This document shows positions 9,820 to 18,039 of a stretch of 18,039 bases of DNA, piece by piece. The notes beneath the pieces are model-generated. The model had not been told where the DNA came from, did not search any database, and saw only the letters and a list, made by a program, of their open reading frames with translations. Origin of the DNA: Conus ventricosus (taxonomy: Eukaryota > Mollusca > Gastropoda > Neogastropoda > Conidae); the NCBI GenBank assembly GCA_018398815.1, contig CM031616.1:33554202-33572240 (forward strand). The letters are read 5' to 3'. How positions within the stretch are numbered: the stretch's first letter is position 1; each line of letters opens with the position of its first letter. The position numbers and the translations under genes were made by a program.

Positions 9820-9917
<98 letters not shown>
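9636..9917. repeat. (ATC)n trinucleotide array followed by (CT)n
   Basis: ATC repeats with a 36-bp higher-order unit beginning AATCACCGTCATCACC at 9636 and repeated at 9672. A more uniform ATC run and a CACC cluster (9790-9813) follow, then a CT run (9853-9917). Histidine, aspartate or isoleucine-rich open frames here are repeat translations. Confidence 0.95.
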
Positions 9918-10038
9918 TATGCATTAAGGCAACTGTTTGCCATACATTTCTTGTGACTTTTGACAAAAACACGGTCTGTTTAGCGACTTACTTTCATATC
10001 CCATCAGATTTCCCCCCTCAGTCTCTTTGGTCCATACC

Positions 10039-10052
10039 ATTATCTCCTTACC

Positions 10053-10130
<78 letters not shown>

Positions 10131-10395
10131 TAGCCTCTTACAGCTTCGTCACTCATCGACCCTGTCTCTCCCGTGCTCATCTACCCCCTCCCTTGCTCCT
10201 TTGCTGCCCGGTCCCCCTTCTCTCTCTCTCTCTCCACAAATCTTGCCCTCCATTCTCATCCACGCCCCCCCTCCCCCCTTCCTAACCCCCCCCCCCCCCC
10301 CCCCCCCCACCCGCGCCATTTTCTCTTTCACAAGGGTACGTATTGACTGGCCACACATATATCTATTAACTTGCCGGGGATTTTGTCTTCCGGTG
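10039..10395 (+). repeat. Right arm of large inverted repeat
   Basis: Partner of 8660-8934. This arm is about 80 bases longer because of an expanded CT tract (about 10053-10128) and a 23-base C run (10286-10308). Outside those tracts the arms are nearly identical, suggesting recent duplication or ongoing gene conversion. Confidence 0.9.
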
Positions 10396-10460
10396 CAGAC
10401 TGCAGAACAGCAGGTGGCAGGTGGCTGGAGTGAGAAGATGGTGGAGGGAGGATGATGAAA

Positions 10461-10629
10461 GGGGGGGGGGGGGGGGGGTGCTCTATGGGCGAGAAGGGAA
10501 GGAAGGGAGCGAAGAGAGAGCCACACTCTCAGAGAGGACAAACCATGTTTGGCTCCTCTTCCGCAGTGGAGAACGTGTTCTAGAGAGGAAAACAACAACA
10601 AACAAACAAACAGATAAACAAACAAACAC
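10461..10629. repeat. Poly-G run and (AAAC)n repeat
   Basis: An 18-base G run (10461-10478), then about 100 bases of unique sequence, then an AAAC/AAC repeat (10588-10629). Confidence 0.8.
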
Positions 10630-10783
10630 ATGGGTTTTGACGTGCTGAAACATTTATTTCTTCTAGTTGCAAAGTGAGACGACTGCAGGCGGAAATTTCA
10701 ACGCCTGCCTACCTTGCGCTGAAGAGATCTAAGCTAAGTGACAAATTCGTTCATTTTCATTGTCCTATTTGTTTGTGTCTTGC

Positions 10784-10836
10784 CTGAAGAAGACCTAAGA
10801 AGTCGAAACGAGTCGTGTTTTGTCTTGTGACTCGTT
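10784..10836 (+). ncRNA. Hammerhead-ribozyme-like motif (candidate)
   Basis: CTGAAGA at 10784-10790 fits the CUGANGA half of the hammerhead core, and GAAA at 10805-10808 fits the other half. Between them GAC (10792-10794) can pair with GTC (10802-10804) as a short stem II, although the base at 10791 would be unpaired next to the core. After GAAA, ACGAGTC (10808-10814) pairs perfectly with GACTCGT (10829-10835), a 7-bp stem III starting from the required A-U pair, followed by T at 10836 as an allowed cleavage-site base. I cannot find a convincing stem I. Hammerheads are known in Penelope-like elements and retrozymes, so this may be a remnant of one. It could also be chance or inactive. Confidence 0.35.
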
Positions 10837-11381
10837 TGTGTGCGTTTCTCTTGGCGGTTCGCTAACATTTATTTAAGGTTTGTAATAGGTAGGTTTTTAT
10901 TTTGATATCCTAGTTTATTTTCAAAACTGTAAAGAAGTCATTTTATGAGTGAACAAAACATTTTCCCCGCCAAGGGAAGCAATGACAGATACTCACTGGA
11001 AGAGTTACTTCCCATGTACGTTTTTAAAAAGATACGATATTGAAAATACGGATGGGTCCAAATTTCTGTCACTACAAAGTTTCAATATGCCACGGAAGTA
11101 TATTACTTCATAGATATTAACTCGTAGACAGTAACTTGACAGTGTTCGTTTCAGTGGGATTTGTTTATATTTTTTCTGCTAACAGCACATGGATTTACAC
11201 TTTGATTTAAATCAGCATATGAAACGGCACCAACATTTAAAAGGTTCGTCTTTGAACCAAATTCGATCCTTCACCAAATTTCGGTAAAGTTTGATCTGTA
11301 GGTCATGTGTACAATTGTTCACACATGGACAAACAAGCACATAACCTGGCATGTATAAATGGTGTGTGAGTGCTTGCGTGC

Positions 11382-11382
<1 letters not shown>
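10837..11382. other. Non-coding stretch, no gene
   Basis: AT-rich unique sequence without a recognisable gene, RNA or mobile-element end. Confidence 0.5.

Positions 11383-11418
<36 letters not shown>
11383..11418. repeat. (GT)n microsatellite
   Basis: Pure GT repeat of about 36 bases. Confidence 0.95.
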
Positions 11419-11420
<2 letters not shown>

Positions 11421-11499
11421 AGAGCATGAGACTCGTACACCCGGTTCAATTTATTTTGGATATAGGCAACATAAACTGTATTGTGAGTGTGAGTGTTCC

Positions 11500-11552
11500 C
11501 CTCTCTCTCTCATTTCTTTCTGTACTGAGTGTGTGCATCTCTCTCTCTCTCT

Positions 11553-11600
<48 letters not shown>
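11500..11600. repeat. (CT)n microsatellite
   Basis: A short CT run near 11501-11511, then a long CT run (11538-11600) with one TTTT interruption. Confidence 0.9.
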
Positions 11601-11604
<4 letters not shown>

Positions 11605-11908
11605 GTATCCTATTACTCTCGTGACAGTTTTGTTTTCTACCCTTGCAGTCCATTACACTGACTTCGCACACCACGAAATGTTTTCATCTCATGGGTGTAG
11701 ACTCCAGTCGTGCCTTTACTGAGCTCTGCTTTCACATCTTCCAGACCACTCCACAGAACATCATAAAAAAGTCATAAAGAACGTTGTGCGGGATGGGAGG
11801 AATGGGGCAAGGAAGAAAAAGGTCATCATCTCATCATTTTTCCCAGACACATCTGACACTTTTCTCCACAAGCTTTTTTTTCTACTCGCTTCTCTCATCT
11901 TCACCTCC
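11601..11908. other. Non-coding stretch, no gene
   Basis: Unique sequence with no coding or RNA signature recognised. Confidence 0.5.
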
Positions 11909-11918
11909 GCGCGCGCGT

Positions 11919-11982
<64 letters not shown>

Positions 11983-12020
11983 CCCTTCCATACCCCCATC
12001 CCCACCCCCACCCCCACCCC
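11909..12020. repeat. (GC)n-(AC)n-(CCCCA)n compound repeat
   Basis: GCGCGCG then about 60 bases of AC (11920-11980), and after a short break CCCCCA units (11993-12020). Confidence 0.9.
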
Positions 12021-12661
12021 CTTTTTTTTGGATTTGTATTGAACAGCCATCTATCAGGCCGGCCATACCTCAGAGCATCAATCAGAAAGGAAGGTAGAAT
12101 GGTTTAGGACCAAGGAGCAGACACAAGTCTTTAAGTCACTGTGACAGTTTGTATGTAATGGATGTGGATTTTTTGAAAGTTTTGTGTCCTTTTTGGAGTC
12201 TCCGAAATACTTCCAAATAGCTTAAACTAGAAAGGGGTTATATGCAAGTCCTTTTGAACGACACTTCACGAAACGTCTGTCATTGATTGTGGCCATCTGA
12301 TATAAAACTCTGCTTACTTTCTGAAAGAATATTCACTGTGTGAAGACAACCGTACCAATACAGCAATATCTGGAATAACGATTAAACGCTAATTAAGAGA
12401 GGGGACAAAATTATCCAAGACAACAGAGCAGTATTAAGAGCGGTTAAAGAGACATATTGCATGTCATCTCTAATTCTAATGTACAACATACAATGATGTT
12501 CAGAAGAGGCGCACAGTACTTGACACGCCTTCTTACATTACTGACCAGAATCGTAATGCAAATATTTTGTTTTGTATTAATGAAAGTATAATGTCAGATC
12601 TGGCAAGATTCGTGTCGTATGTTATGAACATCAGAAAAAAGAAATTGGCAGAGAACAACTA
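12021..12661. other. Unique non-coding stretch, no gene
   Basis: About 640 bases of AT-rich sequence with no long open frame, no RNA gene and no repeat I can match elsewhere in the window. Confidence 0.55.
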
Positions 12662-12715
12662 GTGTGTGTGTGTGTGTGTGTTGTGTGTGTGTGTGTGTGG
12701 TGTGTGTGTGTGTGC

Positions 12716-12751
<36 letters not shown>

Positions 12752-12823
12752 GTGCGTGCGTGCGTGCGTGCGCGTGCGTGCGTGCGTGCGTGCGTGCGTG
12801 TGTGTGTGTGTGTGTGTGTGTGT
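12662..12823. repeat. (TG)n-(TGCG)n-(TG)n microsatellite
   Basis: TG flanks surround about 85 bases of TGCG units (12714-12800), with GCGTGCG phase slips near 12748 and 12770. It is a long uninterrupted alternating purine-pyrimidine tract with a Z-DNA-prone core. It lies just upstream of copy A' of the duplication. Confidence 0.95.
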
Positions 12824-13159
12824 TAGTGAGGGGGTTGTAGAAGAGAGGGAAGGGTGAGGGAGGTTTTTGTCAAGATGAGTTGTTCGCTAGGGGAGGAGAA
12901 AGGAGAGAGGATGGTTTAAATGAACGACTGAGTTTACTGTTGTATGTTCATAGAGGCCCCTTGTCTGAAGGCTTTACTGCCGAATGGACAATAAAACATG
13001 TGTCACTTCCATTGTCTATATCATTGTATCACACAGACGCACAAATGCGTGCCCATACACACTAGTAAAGATACACGCGCGCATTCGTTTGTCTCTGAAC
13101 ATTCAGATCCGTGCGCTAACATCAAGACATAAAGAATATGACTTACACATGGAGTAATA

Positions 13160-13980
13160 ATGGCCACACCAAGGAGGCGCTACAACGGCTCATCACCTGC
13201 TTCGCTGATGCCTGCACCGAGTTCGGCCTCACAATCAGCCTAAAGAAGACAAACATTATAGGCCAAGACGTCAGCAGCACATCCCGCATCTCCATCGGCG
13301 ATCACACCCTTGAAGTGGTCGACGACTTTACTTACCTGGGCTCCACCGTCTCCAGCAACCTCTCTTTGGACGCCGAGCTGAACTGCGGATCAGCAAGGCA
13401 GCAACAGCAATGGCCCGTCTAGCGAAGAGAGTCTGGGATAACACCATGCCAACGTCAAACACCAAGATGAAAGTGTGCCGAGCGTGCGTGCTGAGCACTC
13501 TTCTCTACGGTAGGAAGGAAGCTCTCGACAAAAACGCAGACTGAACGACTTCCACCTCCTCGACGTCAGAAGACTTCTGGGCATCACTTGTCAGGACCAC
13601 ATCATTAACCAGAGCGTCCTGACACGGGCAGGGATGCCTAGTATGTTCGCCATGCTGACACATAAACGCCTGCACTGGCTTGGGCATGTCAACCGCACGG
13701 ACGACGGTCGCATCCTAAAGGGCATACTGTACGGCGAGCTGGCTACAGGCTCCAGACCCACAGGACGGCCCGCCCTACCGCAGTAAGCATGTATGCAAGC
13801 GCGACCTGAGGGTAGGTAGCCTGGATCCAGCAGACCTGGAGACAGCAGCTTCAGACCGGCTCAGCTGGTGGTCCAACAACTAGGCCGGCATCAAACAAGC
13901 AGAGCAAATGAGAGAGTGCGTCGGCACCCACACACACACATGACCGAGACTTCAGCAACTGCAACATAATCTACCGCTAG
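13160..13980 (+). pseudogene. RTE-like non-LTR retrotransposon reverse transcriptase, 3' fragment, broken
   Basis: This encodes the region after the catalytic RT motif through the C-terminus of a LINE reverse transcriptase. It reads through five frame segments. 13160-13385 includes FADACTEFGLTISLKK and DDFTYLGSTVSS. 13386-13532 includes ISKAATAMARLAKRVWDN and ACVLSTLLYG. 13535-13778 includes RLNDFHLLDVRRLLGI, RLHWLGHVNR and LYGELATGSRPTGRP. 13779-13883 includes KHVCKRDLRVGSLDPADLE and ends at a stop. 13942-13980 is a final DRDFSNCN remnant. A few codons are missing after LLYG near 13510-13530. These motifs are typical of LINE proteins often labelled endonuclease-reverse transcriptase in invertebrate genomes; the RTE assignment is likely but not certain. 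The endonuclease and catalytic RT motifs are absent (5' truncation). It cannot encode an active enzyme. Confidence 0.9.
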
Positions 13981-14236
13981 AGTTCTGTCCATTTCAATCA
14001 TTTTGTCAGTTAATTTTCGCACAGTCATGCATTTCTAAATTACGATGTACTCAGAGTGAGTTCCATGCGCCTGAGCTTGTTGTAGGCTACTTACAATATT
14101 CATCTTTTTTCCGCGATACGTTTCTCAACAACTTTATGCTTAAACCAGGTCGCATTAACAAAAAAACACAAAGAACGATACTATTCCTGGTTGTGATTAA
14201 TTATAAATGAATAGGCTCCATACTTGTGTTCTTAAC
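13981..14236. other. Non-coding part of copy A'
   Basis: Matches 4830-5085 of copy A, including the shared CAGTTAATTTTCG and TTAAACCAGGTCGCAT words. No gene is visible. Confidence 0.6.
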
Positions 14237-14308
14237 GAAGAGAGAGAGAGAGAAAGAGAGAGAGAAAGGGGGGGGGGCAGGGAGGGAGAGGGAAAGAGAG
14301 GGAGAGAT

Positions 14309-14382
<74 letters not shown>

Positions 14383-14416
14383 CAGACAGACAGACAGACA
14401 GACAGACAGAGACAGA
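14237..14416. repeat. (GA)n and (CAGA)n microsatellite
   Basis: GA repeat with G-rich and GAAA interruptions, a pure run at about 14311-14381, then CAGA units to 14416. It is at the same position as the GA tract 5086-5161 in copy A, but more than twice as long and with the CAGA extension unique to A'. Confidence 0.95.
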
Positions 14417-14543
14417 GCTTGATACATAGTTTCCGGGAATGATTTAGAAATATCTTGACTATACTGCCAATTTGATTTCATACATATTTCAGGCATTTGG
14501 ACCTTCTGCTTATACGAAGAAAATGACGCCTCACTTATGTTGC

Positions 14544-14690
14544 ATGATGTGCACAAATACGATCTGTTGTTGTGATACCTAAGCGGTTGTCTTTCCTATT
14601 CTGATACTAAAAAAAATATGATGTGCATGAGCATGATCTGTGGTTTTGATCCCCGGGTTATTTCTGGATTTCCTATTCTGGAAGGAAGTT
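14544..14690 (+). repeat. Two diverged minisatellite units
   Basis: Units starting ATGATGTGCA at 14544 and 14618 (74-base spacing) match the units at 5307, 5378 and 5551 in copy A. The tandem array therefore predates the segmental duplication. Confidence 0.8.
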
Positions 14691-15125
14691 TGACTTGGGG
14701 GGAGAAGATCACAGACTAATGGTGACAACGACACCTGAATCACAGTTCAATACAATGCCGGTGACGAAAACGGAATCTTTATTCAGTAAAGACCATAACC
14801 CGGTCTAAATGGGGGATGGATTCATAGGCGCTCCACATGCATGGTGAAACATATAAAGTCAAAAGAAATAACATATACCGGTACGACGACTTCGTTTCCG
14901 CATATTAGCGTAATAATTTGTGACGGGTCAGTTCTTCACATTCCGTCGTCAAAAGTGCATGTCATATAAACATATTTGAGAGTTTAAAAACAAACGTTCA
15001 GTTTGATTTAACATAAACAGAACTGAATTTAAAAGAAGATGGTTGTACATTATATTTACGAGAAATATATCCCAGTTTCACATCACCGAGCGCTGAACAA
15101 CATCTGTTCTTTTGGAGATGGATGC
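14691..15125. other. Non-coding part of copy A'
   Basis: Aligns with about 5620-5973 and 6289-6370 of copy A. The empty site of the foldback element lies at about 15025-15035 (ACTGAATTTAAAAGAAGATGG in place of the filled site). No gene is visible. Confidence 0.6.
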
Positions 15126-15604
15126 TACACTCCCTCTCGACAACTACGCTCCTGTGCTGACGACCGCCTTCTACGAATGACTCGCTTCAGGACTACATAC
15201 TACTGGTGAAAGATCTTTCACTTTTCAAGCTCCAACGACGTGGAACAGACTGCCAGACTCTCTCAGACATTCAGATACAACCTAACTCATAGATGTCTGG
15301 GCCTTTTCAAATGTAGTGTTCTTTGTACATTATCATTCTGTCATACTGTTTTAAAGTATGTTCTCTGTTACATGTATTTGTTGTATAATTGAACGTTACA
15401 GGATTTTAGCTTTTGTAGCGATACTTGAAAATAAGTGAATGTCGTACTCATAGGATTTGTTAGTTTTTGTAGTAATAGTATTTGTAGTTGGGTGTAAGGT
15501 GTACTATTGTATATGAGAAGGGTGAACGTAGTATGATTTTGTGAAGCGCTTAGAGAAATTCTTTTGATTAGGCGCTATATATGAAACCATTATTATTATT
15601 ATTA
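15126..15604 (+). mobile_element. 5'-truncated L2/CR1-like LINE end with (ATT)n tail
   Basis: The reading frame from 15126 encodes YTPSRQLRSCADDRLLRMTR and then hits a stop at 15207. A +1 shift continues as GERSFTFQAPTTWNRLPDSL to a stop at 15283. Both pieces match the conserved C-terminal tail of L2/CR1/Rex1-type LINE proteins. About 300 bases of 3' UTR follow. The 3' end has AGCGCTTAGAG (15546-15556) and GGCGCT (15571-15576), which can pair through GCGC as a terminal hairpin, then an (ATT)n run at 15589-15604. That combination is the usual 3' signature of these LINEs. The piece is absent from copy A between about 6370 and 6395. It is inactive: heavily truncated and frameshifted. No target-site duplication is clear. 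Confidence 0.88.
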
Positions 15605-16164
15605 CTGCTGTTTTATGTTTATTTTTCCTTGTTCCCCAAACAATTGAGATGTATTTTCAGGTCAGTGATTTCAAGCCTACCAGTCTCAAATGGCGCTTAG
15701 TAATTTTATCTGTCTATATATAGCAGAAGATAGTTCTGATAATTTCCAGACGATCTGTACCAAGATTGTGTTTCGTATTGAAGTATGTAATCTTCCAGTT
15801 CTGCCACTTCCAACAATACGCTTCTGACGACTTTCACCCGCTAGTATCTTTGGATCTTGCACAGGCTATAACATGGTGTATAGAATGGAGGTGATGACAA
15901 TGTTGGATGTGAACTGAATTGGATTTTAAACACGCATCCAAGGAAGCAATGATAAGACATGTAGATCACCCTCGTTGCACGATAGCCACCCTTCCTTTTT
16001 TGCTCTCACTGGAAGCACACCTTTTCTACTTTAAGGAATGCACAACTGAGATGGTATTTTTTATTGTTTCCAGCGATACACAGAACATTCTTCCTCCATT
16101 CTGGAAGACTATCATTTCACCTTTGCTCTCAAAAGACACCCCTGAAGCAAAGTTAGAAGGTTCC
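15605..16164. other. Non-coding part of copy A'
   Basis: Aligns with about 6390-6950 of copy A. It contains most of a 93-codon open frame (15919-16200) that is not preserved in copy A. No gene is supported. Confidence 0.6.
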
Positions 16165-16619
16165 TTTGTTATACGTTTTCCCGAGATGGCCGTAAATTAA
16201 AAAAAAAACAACAGTGTTGTGCCGTTTGCATACAGGCCATTCCTTATACACCCAATTTTATCTTTTAAAAGGTCAAAAAGCTCTGTGGTGCATTCTATGT
16301 CATGTGCCACTCACAGTGAAACATATTCTTTTAGTGTTGGAACTTGCATGATGTGATGATGTGAGACATAAGCATTTTACAGCAGACTCCATGAAAATCT
16401 TGTTTAGAGGTGTAATCTCTGAATTTCTGAAAGAGATCAACATTTTTCATCTGATCTTAGATTTTATACAAAAGAGCTTTTTAAGACAATTTCCGGCGTG
16501 CTTTTAGAAGGTGTATTTTAAAGGGTTGTATGACTTCAACGCGGTGACAGGCCTGATGTGGCCCTTTGCGGTCGGCTGGGCTATAAGCAACATCACTTTG
16601 CTTTTGTTTTACGTTTTCC
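16165..16619. mobile_element. 421-bp unidentified insertion with 17-bp TSD
   Basis: TTTGTTATACGTTTTCC at 16165-16181 recurs as TTTGTTTTACGTTTTCC at 16603-16619 (16 of 17 identical). Copy A has a single ACGTTTTCCC version at about 6957-6966. The 421 bases between (16182-16602) have no counterpart in copy A. A 17-bp direct repeat fits target-primed insertion of a SINE or short LINE. The right end (GGTCGGCTGGGCTATAAGCA and following bases) resembles 3' ends of invertebrate short interspersed repeats, but I cannot name a family. An A run at 16199-16208 lies near the left end, so orientation is unresolved. The 81-codon open frame at 16511-16756 runs across the junction and is not a gene. Confidence 0.75.
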
Positions 16620-17300
16620 TCTTAATTCGTACGCTGACATTCGTATCCCTTCTCCATTTCCGCCATCTGGATCTACCCATACCAACTCTCCATCTTCTCC
16701 TCCTGAGCTGTGTACTGGCTGACCAAGCCTATGGTATTCCAGGTTACACTGTATAGCGTCTCTAATGAAAGAAGACGGAGAGCGTTCAGGGAGATGGAGG
16801 AGGACAGAGGGAAAATGAAAGAGGGAAGGGCAGAATGACGGGAGAGATGGTGAACCGTGGAGGTGGAGAAGAGGAAGGTAGAGAGGGGGATGAGTAGAAA
16901 GAAAGACTAAGAGGAACGTGGAAGGCGAAAAGTACGAAGGTGCCATTAATTTAACAGGTCACCATGCCCGTCTGTGAGTTGGTCTCTCGTGAAATGACCT
17001 TCTGTCTAATCCTCTGAACGCTGTGGCTTAGCTATATTCTGTCTCTTCAGTCCTTGATCGAGTAACTGGAATCACGAGGTTCGAAGGAAAAGTCTCGTGC
17101 CTTCAGACTTCAGCTTAAATGTAAAACAAATCATTTGAGACTACAGCAGCTTTAGTGTGTTTCTTCTGCAACAACAGAGAGCGGATGACTCCGAACATGA
17201 GAAGAAGCGTTAATGATGATTTATGTACAAAAAGGTTATCAAGCTGTGCGAGCAATTGGAGCACAGGGACACAAAACATATTCCTCAAAATTTGCCAAGT
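16620..17300. other. Non-coding part of copy A'
   Basis: Aligns with 6967-7640 of copy A throughout, with small indels. No preserved frame. Confidence 0.6.
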
Positions 17301-17446
<146 letters not shown>

Positions 17447-17814
17447 ACAGTCAGAAATGGGAGCGTTAACAGACATGCTTCACTTCATAACTGTATCCTA
17501 CTGTAGTAGACACGTGCATAAGGACCATTGTCTCTGTCTTTTACAAGTTCATACTGACTGAGTATATATTCAAACTACCTGTTTTCTGAAAGAAAAAAAA
17601 AGAATCTTTTGCAAATCTTTAGGTTAACAGGACGTGGCGAGTTTGGGCCCTACGTTTCATTCATTTATTTATTACTTCTTTTTTTTTTAATTCACGAGGC
17701 TAACGTAATTTTCGTATGCGCCGAAGCCGTGACTCAGTTGCCGCTTCAATCGTTAAACTTAGTTTGCCATCGATTTGTTTTGTATGTCCAGCTGCTCTGC
17801 CTCCGCACAACTCC

Positions 17815-17816
<2 letters not shown>
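17447..17816. other. Non-coding part of copy A'
   Basis: Aligns with about 7700-8105 of copy A. Contains a T run at about 17680-17690. No gene is visible. Confidence 0.6.
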
Positions 17817-17871
<55 letters not shown>

Positions 17872-17882
17872 CTCTCTCTCCA
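17817..17882. repeat. (CT)n microsatellite
   Basis: CT repeat with two CCT interruptions. It sits where copy A has a poly-C run. Confidence 0.9.
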
Positions 17883-18011
17883 GCCTCTCTTCTTCCCATT
17901 TTGCCTAGTCCTCCCTCACATCTTACACTCATCCGCCCATTCTATATACCCCCCTTCTCTGACCTCCCTCACCCCATCTCCTTTCCTTCTTTTCACAAGG
18001 TCGGGTATGCA

Positions 18012-18039
18012 TAGATAGATAGTAAGACAGACAGACAGA
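18012..18039. repeat. (ATAG)n/(ACAG)n microsatellite cut by window edge
   Basis: Short GATA then GACA run at the end of the window; its full length is unknown. Confidence 0.75.

Noticed and set aside
9576..9956. Poly-Asp, poly-His, poly-Ile or poly-Ser open frames
   Set aside because: Trinucleotide ATC repeat read in different frames.
15919..16200. 93-codon open frame
   Set aside because: The aligned sequence in copy A has in-frame stops and indels, so no coding constraint is visible. It also runs into the 421-bp insertion.
16511..16756. 81-codon open frame with hydrophobic stretch
   Set aside because: It crosses the right junction of the 421-bp insertion and has no matching frame in copy A.

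Overview
This window looks like intergenic DNA from an animal nuclear genome. The density of simple repeats (CA, GA, GATA, ATC, TGCG, CAA) and the two non-LTR retrotransposon fragments would fit a marine invertebrate, possibly a mollusc; that placement is inference. I found no intact protein-coding gene, no rRNA and no tRNA. The only recognisable coding remnants are two broken retrotransposon pieces. A run of exactly 100 N (5440-5539) is a scaffold gap placeholder.

Layout. (1) 1-4120: AT-rich sequence followed by long homopolymer, GT, purine and pyrimidine tracts. Its texture differs sharply from the rest and may partly be poor consensus. (2) 4125-~8240: copy A of a diverged direct segmental duplication. 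(3) ~8241-12884: a spacer with a near-identical inverted repeat (8660-8934 and 10039-10395) around a loop built mostly of microsatellites, a hammerhead-ribozyme-like motif near 10784-10836, and further microsatellites. (4) 12885-18013: copy A' of the duplication, running to the window edge.

The main result is that A and A' act as each other's empty site. Copy A alone carries a 299-bp foldback element (5982-6280) made of inverted arrays of a 16-bp unit, bounded by an 8-bp direct repeat. Copy A' alone carries an RTE-like LINE fragment (13160-13980), a 5'-truncated L2/CR1-like LINE end with an (ATT)n tail (15126-15604), and a 421-bp unidentified insertion with a 17-bp target-site duplication (16182-16602). 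Microsatellites at matching positions differ in motif or length between the copies.

No genes act together here. The interest lies in mobile elements, structural repeats and the history of the duplication. All alignments were made by eye.
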